Shown here piece by piece: positions 11,001-23,317 of a DNA stretch of 64,000 bases. Numbering within the stretch: position 1 is the first letter of the stretch; each line of letters starts with the position of its first letter. This stretch comes from Deroplatys truncata (taxonomy: Eukaryota; Arthropoda; Insecta; Mantodea; Mantidae): NCBI GenBank assembly GCA_030765065.1, contig CM060978.1, positions 55,704,421 to 55,768,420 on the forward strand, given 5' to 3'. The position numbers were made by a program, and so were the translations under genes. Below the pieces are notes generated by a model, which saw only the letters and a list, made by a program, of their open reading frames with translations, had not been told where the DNA came from and made no database searches.

Positions 11001-11921
11001 CAAAATACATGCTTTGAAGTTCCCGAATTAAGGGGACAAGGTAGTCTGTACACATGGAAATTACACCTTAAGTGTGTTAAATTACCACTGCTCTTAAAGT
11101 TCTCAATGGTTTTTACTGACGTTTCTAAGAATTATTCTATAAACCATGGCAATTATTTCAAGTGGTTGTTTGCATTGATAGCTTATGTAGTTTAGTTCGT
11201 AAAAATTATTTCATTCAGCAGAAAAATAAAATTTACTCCCAAAACATGTGAATTCATGTACCCTTTTCTGTGATACTACTTGCAATACAGAAACACCCTT
11301 TTCCATGCTTGTTTTTAGTATAATCTGCTATCTTCCGAACCTCAATTGTTTAGTTATGTATATTAGTTCACTAGAAATAGAAAAAAAATTGTGTGCTAAG
11401 TCAAAAAAGTAAAAATGTGGAAATTTGAAAAGTTGATGATGTCTTAATATCACTAATATACATTATAAAATTATGATTGTGGTTCAGAAAGTTTAACTAT
11501 CTGTTGTATACATGTACTGAAAATTTCAGCTCTCTCCCTTTCATACTTTCTGAGAAAAAGGTACATAAGTATCCAAAAACGTTGTTTTGAGAAAACTGAA
11601 TTTAAAGTTTGAACCTTAAAATTCTGACACACTTCAGTAAATTCCATGGTCATAATCATCTGCACCTGGATTGCTTCAGCTTTTCTGATTACCTTCTCTT
11701 GGTCCTGGCCTCTTTTGTTGGTTGCTGAACTGTTCGCTGGCATGATATAGTTTTCGTTGTTGAAAGATACAAAATTGTTCTAAAAAGGGGCGTTGCATGA
11801 CAGCTTTAAAGGAAAGCAGACTTGCATTTAAATGGTATTTAAATGACTTAAAAACCTCTTAACCCCCAAAATGTGTATATTTTCTGAAACTGTAAAAATT
11901 TTATTAGTGACTAAACCAAAA
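11001..11921. other. No gene recognised
   Basis: AT-rich. The only longer frame is a 90-codon minus-strand one (11,471-11,743) with an Arg/Glu-rich helix and no recognisable motif. I do not call it a gene. Confidence 0.4.
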
Positions 11922-12749
11922 AAATCTGATGTGTTACACTCACATGACTTTCTCTACTCTTGTACAAACTATTTTTACAAACGCTTATTCTCCATATGCT
12001 TCATGTTAATCGAGATGTTAATGTTATTGCTAATTTTCTTGTAGATGCAAGGGGAATTGGTAGGCTTTAAGCGATAGTCAAATATTTTAAGAGCTGGTTG
12101 CTATGTGGAGTATTCCATTCTATTTCTGTCCAGGGCATACAAATGAATAAAGAATTCCCATTTGAGAAAAGTATTGGAAAATTTAAGGGAATAACAAGCA
12201 ATATCTCGAAAATGATTCACTCAAAAAAAAATGTATATGACATAAATTGTGTATTTGAACGCGATCTACATTTTTTGTGTAGTATAATTTTGTCTATCTC
12301 TTATGGTTTACCAGTTATGCAAAAGTCGTTCACAATGAAGAATACTTTTGGAGACATTCACAGAAAATTCGAGGTATACATTTCATTTGTCATGAAAAAT
12401 CTTAAACATATAATATTTTAATAAAAATCGTTAGAGCAGTTTTTGAGGAAATAAAATTTTTCGAAAAATGTTCCATGTAAAGGGTAATCGGGGATGGGGA
12501 ATTTTCTTGAAAACCTTCGTGTCGCACCTCTGGAAGATACTGAACCTAAATACCAAGTTTGGTGTTTATCCGACTGTTCGTTTCTGAGTTATGCTGTTCA
12601 CGGCCACACACACGTACATGTTTCCAGAAATGCTTTTTATGGATTCAGAGGGTCTCAAAACTTGTATTTCCGGTGAAATCTCGCTATTGAATTTTTGGAT
12701 GGAATAAAATACTTTCCCTACTTACTATACGTAGTAGAGAAAGTAAAAA
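11922..12749 (+). repeat. Repeat A copy, full length
   Basis: Intact from the AATCTGATGTGTTACACTCAC head to the ACGTAGTAGAGAAAGTAAAAA tail, about 828 bp, with an unexpanded CA tract. It is one of the best templates for the family consensus. Confidence 0.9.
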
Positions 12750-13231
12750 TGTGATTTATGACCATATGAGAGTGCCTTGTCTCCTTAAAAAAGCAACCCG
12801 TCTGTGTCTTCGAATTAAAGAACTCAAAAGCAATGCATCGTATAAATACCAAACTTGTCACTGACTTCAAGGAATGTGACACAACGATTTATAACAAAAC
12901 ACTCCTCTCCAAAACTTATAGAATATTTGTCATTATTCTTCATTTTCTGAAAAATGCTTCTAGCAATCTTGATAGCAAATGTTTAAGATGATTATTGCAA
13001 GAGGAATACAACATATCCTTTGAATTTTTTACGGATAGACTGTGAAGTGTGCTTCATTTGGAATTAAATTATTGACTATAATTTTGTATAACTGGTAAAC
13101 CAAAAGGTTTAATAAAGATTCACTATATCCACACAAAAAGAATGTAGATCTTGTTGAAACATGCAATTTATGCCGCATATTATTTATGTGACTTTAACTA
13201 TAATTGAGATATTCGTTCACATTAATTTGAA
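12750..13231 (-). repeat. Repeat A, highly diverged copy
   Basis: Block order on the minus strand is preserved (aaactcaaaagcaat, aaataccaaacttg, aatgtagatcttgttgaaac, attgagatattcgttc). Identity is low and the tail is missing. Confidence 0.55.
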
Positions 13232-14455
13232 TTTTTACTTTACTACATATAGTAAGTAGGAGAACTATTGTATTCCTCCCAAAAATTCGATACCCAGATT
13301 TTTACCGGAAATATATGTTTTGAGGCCTCCTGAATTAAAAAGAAGCATTTTTACTGTCTCTACTACGTATAGTAAGTAGGGGAAGTATTGTATTCTACCC
13401 AAAAATTCAATAGCGAGATTACAACGGAAATACATGTTTTGAGACCCTCTGAATCCAAAAAAAGCATCTTTGGAAACATGTCCGTGTGTGTGTCTGTGTA
13501 CATTATAACTCAGAAACGAACAGTCGGATAAACACCAAACTTGGTATTTAGGTTCAGCATCTTCCAGAGATGCGACACTGATAAACTATAACTGGTAAAC
13601 CATAAGAGATAGACAAAGTTTTACTACACAAAAAATGTAGATCACTTTAAAATACACAATTTATGTACATGTATTTTTTTGTTTGAGTGAACAGTTTTCG
13701 AGATATTGCTTGTTATTACCTAAAATTTTCCAATATTTATACTTTTTCTTAAATGAAAATTCGTTATTCATTTTTTTTGTCCTGGTATTGCAAAGAGAAT
13801 GGAATACTCCACATAGTAACCAGCTCTTATAAGATTTGACTATCGCTTAAAGCCTACCAATTCCCCTTGCATCTACAAGAAAATTAGCAATAAGATTAAC
13901 ATCTCGATTAACATGAATCATATGGAGAATAAGCGTTTGTCAAAATAGTTTGTACAAGAGTAGAGAAAGTCATGTGAGTGTAAAACATCAGATTTTTACA
14001 AAAAGGTCCGTGTGTGTCTGTGTGTCTGTGAACAGCATAACCCAAAACGAAAAGTCGGATAAACTCCAAACCTAGTATTTAGGTTCAATACCTTTCATAG
14101 ATTTGACACGGAGATTTTTAAGAAAATCCCCCACCCCAAACTACCCTTTACAGGGACCAATTTAGAAAAGTTTGATTTTCTCAAAAATGGCTTACGATTT
14201 TGATTAAAATATCATATGTTTAATATATTTCCATAAAAAGTAAAATGTATATTTGAATTTTCTGGAAATTTCACCAAAAGTCCTCTTATTCTGAATGAAT
14301 TGCATAACTCGTAAACCGTAAGAGATATACAGAATTTTTCTACACAAAAATCTAGATATCGTTAAAACACACAATTTATGTCACATACATTTTTTGTCGA
14401 GTGAACCATTTCCGAGATATTCCGTCTTATTTGTTTGAATATTCCATAGTTCATG
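13232..14455 (-). repeat. Repeat A host copy interrupted by another Repeat A
   Basis: Host segments are 13,232-13,348 (tail to 'agaagcattttt') and 13,996-14,455 ('acaaaaaggtccgtgtg' onward). Joined, they follow the family order. The interruption lies exactly at a T-tract. Confidence 0.8.
13349..13995 (-). repeat. Repeat A copy nested in Repeat A
   Basis: Ends are ACTGTCTCTACTACGTATAG and GTAAAACATCAGATTTTT. It has an internal deletion of about 200 bp between the 'gatgcgacac' and 'aactggtaaacc' blocks. Confidence 0.83.
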
Positions 14456-14489
14456 GTAAAGAAGTATTGTTTTATCTTTGTTTATTTAT

Positions 14490-14850
14490 TTACGTAATTT
14501 ATTAGCCTCACGCTTGGGAAGCCAATTTGAGAAGAAGGTGTTTTATTGCCCCACGCTGGGCGCCAATTTGAGAAAGTTTCTATTTACGTAGTTTTGATGT
14601 TAGCCCCACGTTTGGGAGCCAATTTGAGAAAGTGTTTCTGTTTTTTGTTGGACTTTGCACCACGCTTTGGGCGTCACTTTGAAGAGGCAAATTCTGTTCT
14701 TTACGTTGTTTATTTATTTAGCTACACGTATGGACGTCAATTTGAAGAAGATTGTTTGTTAAGTAATATGCTGCTACGTATGAAAAGCCGATTTGAAGAT
14801 GTATTTTTGTTGTTACGCTCCAAGTTTAAAAAAATTTAACTTTGATAGTA
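14490..14850 (-). repeat. Iterated leader array of LTR-like copy L2
   Basis: Six tandem variants of CCACGCTGGGCGCCAATTTG-like units spaced about 49-65 bp (near 14,510, 14,556, 14,604, 14,661, 14,726, 14,778). On the minus strand they read TTGGCGCCCA.CGTGGGGC, close to the primer-binding-site consensus of many LTR retroelements. A 97-codon frame across it is not meaningful. Confidence 0.65.
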
Positions 14851-14852
14851 AA

Positions 14853-15040
14853 CTGCTTCTATAACTATTATTTATGTTTATGTTTCCTCGGCTGCGTCGT
14901 ATTGTTTTAGAAACACGTTTCTCTTAATCAGGGCGTGGTGTGACAAGAATGTATGCTTACAGAGATTTTAAGATATAATTCACTTGTTTTTATTAATCCT
15001 TGATACAAATTAAATAGCACTACACTGATATCAAGAGCTC
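14853..15040 (-). mobile_element. LTR-like fragment L2
   Basis: Carries only the LTR 3' part in minus orientation (TTCCTCGGCTGCGTCG, GACAAGAATGTATGCTTAC, CACTGATATCAAGAGCTC). It is cut off where Repeat A begins. Confidence 0.6.
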
Positions 15041-15951
15041 CATTTATTTCATATTAATCGAGATAAACATTTGCAGAAACGATCTTTTCACATGCAAAGA
15101 TAATTACATTTTACACATAGCGACCATTCTAAAAATATTTGACTATCGCTTAAGGCGTTCTATGTTCCCCTTGTTTTGTATTTGCAACGGCAATATAGAA
15201 ATACAGTAGCCTTTAAGGATAGACATATCTCTTAATAGCTGGTTGCTAGGTGCAGCACCACTCTCTTTACCACAGATTAATACTCTTTGCATATCCAAGA
15301 TGAAAAAATGAATAACGAACTCCCATTTGAGAATATAAGTATTGAACAATTTAAGGGAATAACAAGCAATATCTCGAAAATGGTTCACTCACCAAAAAAA
15401 ATGTAATGACATAAATTGTGTATTTTAACGCGATCTACATTGCTTGTGTAGTAAAATTTTATCTATCTCTTATGGTTTACCAGTTATGCCAAAGTCGTTC
15501 ACCACGAAGAATACTTTTGGAGACATTCCCAGAAAATTCAAGATATACATTTTATTTGTCATGGAAATATCTTAAACATATGATATTTTAATCCAAATCG
15601 TTAGAGACATTTTTGAGAAAATTAAAATTTACGAAAAATGTTGCATGTAAAGGGTAATCTGAGGTAGGGGATTTTCTTGAAAACCTTCGTGTCGCATCTC
15701 TGAAAGATACTGAACCTAAATACCAAGTTTGGTGTTTATCCGAGTGTTCGTTTCTGAGTTTTGCTGTTCTCAGACACACACACAGACACACACACACACA
15801 CACACACAGATACACACGGACATGTTTCCAAAAATGTTTTTTTTGGATTCAGGGGGCCCGAAAACATGTATTTCCGGTGAAATCTCGGTATCGAATTTTT
15901 GGGTGGAATACAATACTTCCCCTACTTACTATACGTAGTAGAGAAAGTAAA
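15041..15951 (+). repeat. Repeat A copy, head missing
   Basis: Starts at ATTAATCGAGATAAAC and runs to TACGTAGTAGAGAAAGTAAA. The internal CA tract is about 40 bp. Confidence 0.85.
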
Positions 15952-17165
15952 AATATATCGGTAATGTTTAAGGCCACAAAAATGTTATGTTAAATAAGGC
16001 GTAAGTATGCATTAAAGAGAATCAAATTTTCTGTGTAGTAAGATTTTTCTGTCTATTTTGGGTTATTAACTATAGCAAAGTTATGCGGAATAAAAAGGAC
16101 TTCATAAGCTATTTGTAGAAAATTCAAAACACACATTTTATTTGTCAATCTAATATCTTAAACATATAGTAGATATTTTAATCAAAATCGTTAGAACCGT
16201 TTTGAGAAAATAAAAAAATTAATTCAATACATTTTGCATGTATAGAGTAATTTGGGTTGCAAGGGTTTTATACTTATACTAGGTATAGTAAATAGGCAAA
16301 GTACTGCATTGCACCCAAAAATTCGATACCGCGATTTCACCGAAAATACTTGTTTTGTAGCCCCATGAATAAAAAAAAGCATTTTTAGAAAAAGGTCCGT
16401 GTGTGTGTGTGTGTGCGTGTGTGTCTGGGTGTCTGTGTGGATGTGTGTCTGTGAACAGCATAACTAAAAACGAACCGTCGGATAAATAGCAAACCTGGTA
16501 TTTAGGTTAAAGGTATCTTTGAAAGATGCCACACGAAGATTTTCAAGAAAATCTCCCACCCCAGGCTACTCTTTATATGAAACATTTTTAAAAAAAAAAT
16601 TATTTTTCAGAAGTGATTCTAACGATTTTGAGTAAAATATCATATATTTAACATATTTTATGACAAATGAAACGTAAAACTTGAATTTTCTCAGAATGTT
16701 CCCAAAAGTTCTCTTCATTCTGAATGGCTTTTGCATAGCTTGTAAACCGTAAGAGATAGGCAGAATGTTTATATACAAAAAATGTAGATCTTGTTAAAAC
16801 ACAGAATTTATGTCTTTTACATTTTTTTGTGGAGTGAACCATTTCCGAGATATTCCTTGTTATTTGTTTAAATTTTTCTCAAATGGGAATTCCGTTATTC
16901 ATTTTTTTATCCTGGACATGCAAAGAGAATGGAATACTCCACATAGCAACCACCTCTTAAAATATTTGACTATCGCTTAAAGCCTACCAATTCCCCTTGC
17001 ACCTACAAGAAAATTAGCAATAAGATGGTTTCTGTAAATGTTTATCTGGATTAACATGAAGTATATGGAGAATAAGCGTTTGTAAATATAGTTTGTACAA
17101 GAGTAGAGAAAATCATGTGAGTGTAACACATCTTCGTGGCACATCTTTGGAAAATGTTGTGCCTG
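15952..17165 (+). repeat. Repeat A host copy interrupted by another Repeat A
   Basis: Diverged host blocks run from 'atatatcggtaatg' to 'gtaatttgggttgcaaggg' (15,952-16,266). They resume at 'cttcgtggcacatctttgg' (about 17,133), which is the next block in the family order. Confidence 0.72.
16267..17130 (-). repeat. Repeat A copy nested in Repeat A
   Basis: Minus-strand copy from 'ttttatacttatactaggtatag' to 'gtgagtgtaacacatc', about 864 bp. Fully colinear with the family. Confidence 0.83.
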
Positions 17166-17315
17166 ACAACCAAATTTACAGAAAACAGCATTTTCAGTGA
17201 TGTATTCCCTTAAGGGAAACTGTGTGACTGTGGTAGTGACTGGTGTGCGGCACTTGTTTGTCATTTATTTTAGCACAATAAGCGAAAGGCGTGTCACAAG
17301 GAACAACAGCTGCAA

Positions 17316-17318
<3 letters not shown>

Positions 17319-17393
<75 letters not shown>
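17319..17393. repeat. Compound (TC)n(AC)n microsatellite
   Basis: About 22 TC units followed directly by about 16 CA units. Confidence 0.97.
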
Positions 17394-17394
<1 letters not shown>

Positions 17395-19350
17395 CTTCAT
17401 CAGAATGTTGCAGCAACAAAGGCACCCTCGTCACACAAAAATGCCACGGTAACTGATCAGGCAATTATTCGGCATTTGTTGTTTACCAGAGACACTCCCC
17501 CCAGTTAGGGGGGCTGTTGACAGTTCAATGGCAGTAGGGGTGTCAAGACACATGAGATGGCAGTTTAAAGTGACTCTTGAGCTAATGGGAAAGCATTCTA
17601 ACACTCTTACAGCTCCATTTTATGCATTTCAAGAAATGATACCATCTTATCATTATTTATTTATTATTTATTTACTTTGTAAACATTACAGGTTTCCCCA
17701 AATAACAATGTTCACTTAATTAAATACTATATTCTTACAATTATAACTCAACGAAAAAATGCACACAAAATAGAATCAATCGAACATGAGAAAAACTTAC
17801 AAAATGAAACAAATAACACAAATTAGACAAAAAATACAAAAATTAGAAAATTGGTAATTTGATACATGATGAATTAGTCAATGTACAATTTGTAGTAGAT
17901 GATCACAGGATAAAGCGAAATTGTTCTGATTCATATTAAATATATCAATATTAAATAATGCAATTTTATACATTATATATAATTATATGCAAGTAATTCT
18001 GCATTAAGGATACACAAAACTGAAATTTATAAATTCTACATTTGTAAAGATATATTTTTAAAATTTATACCGCACACAAGTCATTGGCATGTATTCAATA
18101 TAATCATTAGCTTTCAGGTTATTAATTTGTTTAATTAACTATTTTAATGGTAAATAAAAATGCTCCATACGATGAAAAAATATTTGTTTTGTCTAACAAA
18201 TATTTAAGAAAAGATGTTGAAACATTCATTTTATTGAATGTTTAGATTTTCAGAAACAGGTTATAAAATGATGAGAAACAGTATTTTTACTAATTTTAGT
18301 GCGTTAATTAGTTATTCTAATTAATATTCCTCCAATGATAAGTGATAAAGAAAATTCACTTACAACATTTTAATACTTATAGTTTTAGGTACTTTTTCAC
18401 AAAGGTTGAAGGAAATTGAACAAAAATTGCATCGTGTGAAACATTTTTAACGCATAAAAATGTAGAAATAACAGAAATCGAGAAAAATTAAGAATTTGAA
18501 ATTCTAAAGGGTTATTTGGCCTTGTGCGCAGGCTCATTCTGAGCCTCGTCAATAATAGAAAGCAAATACATGTTATGAAACTTGAAACGTGCTCCTTTTA
18601 CCCAAGAGGAAGTGGATTCAATTAGGAATAATGGCAAATTGCTTCTTGAAAATATATTCCATAAATTAATTAACAAGCCAAATTTCTTCCATTTAATAAA
18701 CTCACACTTCAATAACATAGATAATTACAATTTACAAACCCTTATTCGTTCACCGTTCTTTACATTCTTTACGGCTTCAATGCTTAAAATTAAATCACAA
18801 TAATTACAGAATTGCTTCCTGCTCTCACATTTACCGATATATTTCAAAATAACAGAAATAAGTCTATAGTTCAGACGATCAATCTTTTCCCAGTGAAGAA
18901 TTACTAAAGAGAATTTTGAATTGGTTTAAGCCAAAAACGAGTTTAGAAATACCGTGCAGAATGCCTTCTATCTAAACGTTGTCCTGTTCTCCTCGTACTA
19001 GCTCGCCGTCGAAGAAAGATTGATCAGCCTTGTGGACAGGGCGTTGAATAAAGCTGGAACTGATCCGGCGCCTGCGCAGTCGACGACGACAATCGTCTGA
19101 CGCACTGCGTGACTCAAAATAACTGCGTCGTTTCTTCTTGTTGTTATCGTCTGCTTGAGAACCACTACCATAGTCGTTTCACTTCTGTTCTCGTACATGT
19201 CAGCCTTCCTTTAGTACAGCCCAGTCGCCTAAAATAGATTTCTCCGGGGAGGGTCAATTTGGCACAAACTAGATGTTTAATTGTTATAGATGATGCCTCA
19301 ATATATTGTTGGTTTTTAAGCAAAACTTTATTTCAAATATGCTGTTACAG
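17394..19350. other. No gene recognised; very AT-rich then mixed
   Basis: 17,640-18,500 is strongly AT-rich with no repeat I could match inside the window. 18,500-19,250 has short frames of 66-73 codons with no motif, plus a small CpG-rich patch at about 19,060-19,095 (GGCGCCTGCGCAGTCGACG). Confidence 0.4.
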
Positions 19351-19359
19351 GAAATAATT

Positions 19360-19835
19360 CTAATCTTCAAAGTAAAGGCCATTAGATTCTACAGTCCTGA
19401 GCCATCTTTCAACGAGGTTTGCTATTCTGCACCGGTGCCAGTTTATGGTTTTTGATTCGAAGAATTCGTTGATATCCATTTCAATTGTTTCAATTTCTTC
19501 CACATGGGAAATGGGCCATGGATATAAACAGATGGTAATCTGATGGCTCAAGATCAGGGCTATATGCTGGATGTTGTAGCAGTTCGATTCCTTCTAGTTC
19601 CTGAATTTTGTCTATTGTTCTTTGAGCTGTATCAGGTCTCGAGTTGTACTGCTGCAAGAGAACTCTGTTTCTATTAATTAATGCCGGGTACCTCTGCCTC
19701 AAAACTTGATCAAATCGTTCCAAATGTTGAGAATAAAGATCCACATTGTCTGCACGTCCATTTGGAACAAATTTCCAGTGAATCGCACTTTCAAATCTCC
19801 GCCAGACACTATTATAATTTTGGGACAGAACCGAT
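19360..19835 (-). pseudogene. Mariner transposase 3' fragment
   Basis: Two minus-strand frames give the C-terminal half of a mariner (DD34D) transposase. The upstream frame (19,490-19,744) has QQYNSRPDTA and HPAYSPDLEPSDYHLF; the downstream one (19,360-19,551) ends RWLRTVESNGLYFED. The second catalytic Asp position reads Tyr (QQY), the third Asp in SPDLEPSDYHLF is kept, and a frame change separates the two pieces. The 5' half is missing, cut by Repeat A at 19,838. Dead copy. Confidence 0.88.
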
Positions 19836-19837
19836 TT

Positions 19838-20050
19838 TTACTTTCTCTACTACGTATAGTAAGTAGGGGAAGTATTGTATTCCACCCAAAAATTCGATAC
19901 CGAGATTTCACCGGAAATTAATGTTTTGGGGCCCCCTGAATCCAAAAAAAAACATTTTTGGAAACATGTCCGTTTGTATCTGTAGTGTGTCTGTGAACAG
20001 CATAACTCAGAAACGAACAGTCGGATAAACACCAAAGATGGTATTTAGGT
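19838..20050 (-). repeat. Repeat A tail fragment
   Basis: TTTTTACTTTCTCTACTACG through 'acaccaaagatggtatttagg', then lost. Confidence 0.8.
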
Positions 20051-20229
20051 GAAGAATAAAAAAAAGTAAAAATACAATTATAACGTGTGTTAATATTGTT
20101 CTTTAGCCGTACCAGCCCTGTTAAGAGATACTTGCTCTACAAAATACTACTAACTCGGCTGAGGCATATATAATAAATAAAATAACATTAAAATAATTAT
20201 TACACATAAAATTAACTACGACACCGCCG

Positions 20230-20560
20230 CAAAATTAGGTTCTTAAACGTGGGCTGAAGGTCACCGGAAAGTTTTTACCCAAAGCGTGGGGCGAACACTC
20301 CTAGAAACATATCTCCCGCAAATTTGCATCCATACATGGGGCTGCAACTACTTCAAGTTTGGCATCCTAACGTGGTGCAAGAATAATACTCCTTCAAATT
20401 TGAGAATGGAGTTGTATTATATTTCAACTGTTGGGGAGCTGAACTTGAAGTTTGTTTGCAACCGCACGTATGGTAGCCGGTTTCCGGTAGCCTTCGCCCC
20501 AAATGTACTTTCAGGTGGCCTTTGCCCCAAGTTTAAAAAAAATTAACTTTGTAATTTGAC
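20230..20560 (-). repeat. Iterated leader of LTR-like copy L3
   Basis: Repeats of GTGGGGCGAACACTCC..., CATGGGGCTGCAACTACTTC, GTGGTGCAAGAATAATACTC and GCCGGTTTCCGGTAGCC lie immediately beside the LTR edge, as in L1, L2, L4 and L5. Confidence 0.55.
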
Positions 20561-21312
20561 TGTTTCTTTAAATATTTAATATTTATGTTTGCCTCGGCTG
20601 CGTCAGTATTTATTTTAGCAAGGTTGTGGTTGACTAAGAATGTAGGCTTACACAGATTTTAAGTTTTAATTCACTCCTTTTTGTTAATCCTTGACACAAA
20701 TTAAATAGCACTTCACTGATATCGAGGGCTGTGAGATTCTTTTATTTAATACTTGCACTTTTTAACATGTATACTATTTTCGTCTCACACGAATACGTAA
20801 TTAATTTTCTCGAGGACACATCTCGCGTCTGGTTATGAGCATTGTTTGGAGGCAACTGAACTGATTTCAAGCGCCTAAACTTTGTAAATTTATGTATTTC
20901 AAGTCTCTGATTGGCTAATCCTACTCCAATAGAACACCTTCATTTAACTAAAGCTTTTTCTGGTTGTTGATTGGCTATTTTATAAATTGTTACTAAAATT
21001 ACATTATTGCTTCCAAGAATCAGAAGTAGTATTGTTAAACTCTCAAACTCATTATTGCCTCAAGGTTACCTCATTGTTACCTCATTGTTAGCAACGTTAA
21101 ACTTATTATTCTCACAGCTCCTACATTATTAAATTACGTAATACATTCACATAACATTATTGTACATGTTTACAATAATATAAACATATGCAATGACTGT
21201 TACATACATTTTACGAATTATTACATACACATATTGCTTCAAGGCGAGCTGTTATTGAATCTACATATTATATAATTAGACTGAAATCATTTAAGTATTA
21301 AATTACTGCCTC
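20561..21312 (-). mobile_element. Solo LTR-like repeat L3
   Basis: Minus orientation, from TGTTTCTTTAAATATT to ATTACTGCCTCAAG, about 750 bp. Colinear with L1, L4 and L5, including the two ATTGGCTA (CCAAT) motifs and TCTCGAGGACACATC. Confidence 0.7.
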
Positions 21313-21949
21313 AAGTTTTAGCGTCCATACTGGTTGCAACCGCTGCAATAATACTCCCACACACTTTAAAATATTGTATTACCAACTGCCCACATATTAA
21401 CAATACGGAACAATACCCATAGCACCCTATAAATAGTATTAACAAAAATAAACGCATATATACGTACGATGTAAACCCAATTAAAAACTCAACATTATAT
21501 ATGAGACAGCTTAATAATAATAAATCTAATTATGAACAAAAACTGGACTTTTTAAATGATTTTACTCACGTTTTCACCTATATGTACCCTTAAAATAAGT
21601 TTATTTTCCAGCTATAGGTTTAAACTATATAAACACAAACGTTTAAAGGTATTGCCTATTGCTTATACACGATGTTACGAATCCTCGTGCACTTCAGTTG
21701 GATAGGATGTACCGGTAATGTTGGTTGTATGTTGCAAGGGTTTCAGAGTTACACATTTTAATCAGTTACGAACTGTGACTGTATACATAGCTACATGTAT
21801 ATTTAAAGTACAATATGTATTATAGTTATAAACCTCTGCCAGAGGGGGCGGGATGCGAACTGGGAAGCTCTTCGTTAGAAACCCGCAGCAGCTGTCTATA
21901 GAGGGCGATGCTGAAAATTGTTAGAATGCCATGTTTATTTGACAACTAC
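21313..21949. other. No gene recognised
   Basis: AT-rich, no open frame of note. A short GC-richer segment, 'cctctgccagagggggcggg' near 21,836-21,855, is unassigned. Confidence 0.4.
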
Positions 21950-22610
21950 TTTCTAGTGTTTTGCCGGTAATTTGTTCGAGTTGGTCTAACAGCTTGTTAA
22001 TTATTATCATTTAAAGTTTTTGCGTTCACCCAAAAATGAATTTGACTAGAGATCATTTCCGGGCTATGATTTTTAACGATTTTAAATAGTTATTAACGCC
22101 TAAACAATGTGAAGATCGGCTTAGAAATGCGTTTGGTGAAGAATTTAGGGAACACTTTATAGTTGATACAGGGAATTCAAAAGAGATCAGTTACTGCTTA
22201 GTGATGAATTTCGTGAAGGACGCCCAAGAACTGCTGTTAGTGATGAAAATATTGCAACTGTTCGGACAATGCTTGAAGAAGATCGACGGACATCACGAAT
22301 TTCTTCAGGCGACATTAGGCATTGGTATGAGTCAAATCCAAAACATTTTACACCAACAGTTGGACCTGAGGAAACTTTGTAATCGATGGATTCCACATAA
22401 ACTGACAAGGCAATTTTTGGTGCAGAAAAACTTTGCAAAAACTCAAAGGCGGCACTTCAAATTTGGTTTCGAATACCGCTACGGGTGATTAATCTTGGAT
22501 TTATTGCTATGATCCCGAAAACAAAACTCAACGGCTGAATGGGACTTTCGAACAGAATCTAAGCCTACAAAAATCCCACGAATGCAGGCCAAAACAGCTA
22601 CCTAACATGT
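21950..22610 (+). pseudogene. Mariner transposase, degenerate 5' part
   Basis: The start is probably ATG at 22,036 (MNLTRDHFRAM). Several frame changes follow. Recognisable mariner pieces are SDEFREGRPRTAVSDENI, then LGIGMSQIQNIL and LCNRWIPHKLT, then (another frame) SWIYCYDPEN with the first catalytic Asp kept and a stop codon directly after it. The rest of the catalytic domain is absent. Inactive copy, different from the fragment at 19.4 kb. Confidence 0.88.
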
Positions 22611-22829
22611 AATCTTAATTACGCATACCGTATTATTATTATTATTTAATATATTACGGAATATTAGTATTCATATTCTAAACACTTAATACATGTATAC
22701 AATAAAATTAATAATGCACAAACAGTATGTCAGATTGATGTAACAATCGAAAGCTAAAGCGCACACCAAATACACTTGCCTCGTACGCAGTGACAGTGTT
22801 AGCAATACCAGAACGCTTTTAAACAAAAG

Positions 22830-23317
22830 AAAATTCATGTCTTCCACTCACATGATTTTCTCTATCCTCTATTGTTTTTATAGGGTATACACACTATTTT
22901 TACAACTGTTAATTTTTCTGTCTACTTCAATTTAATCGAGATAAACCTTTCCGAAAATAGCTGCACTATGCATTTCCCTCTAGATACAAAGAGAACAGCG
23001 ATACTCAAATGTTTAAGAACTGGATGCTATATGCTGGCCTTAAAATTCCATACTGTTTCCACGCAATCGCGAGAAACACTTGCATATCGAAAGGACTTTA
23101 AAAGATGACAAAGTATTGAACAATTAGAACGATTAATAACGGATATCTCGGAAATGGCTGCTGTCTCCCCCAAAAAGTTATTTGAAATACATTGGGTGTT
23201 TTAAAGAGATCTACAATTTTCGCATATCACTTAACGTTTACCGGTTATGCAAGTCTTCATTCCTTCCGAATAAATACTTCACAGGCTCCTCCCAGAAAAT
23301 TCAAGGTATACATTTTA
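22830..23317 (+). repeat. Repeat A, diverged subfamily
   Basis: Head-to-middle blocks (CCACTCACATGATTTTCTC, TTTAATCGAGATAAAC, GAACAGCGATACTCAAATG, AACTGGATGCTATATGC, CGGATATCTCGGAAATGG). The 'aactggacgctat' block marks the same subfamily as 53.9 kb and 59.7 kb. Confidence 0.7.

Noticed and set aside
11471-11743. 90-codon minus-strand frame
   Set aside because: No recognisable domain or promoter context; a length expected by chance in this much DNA.
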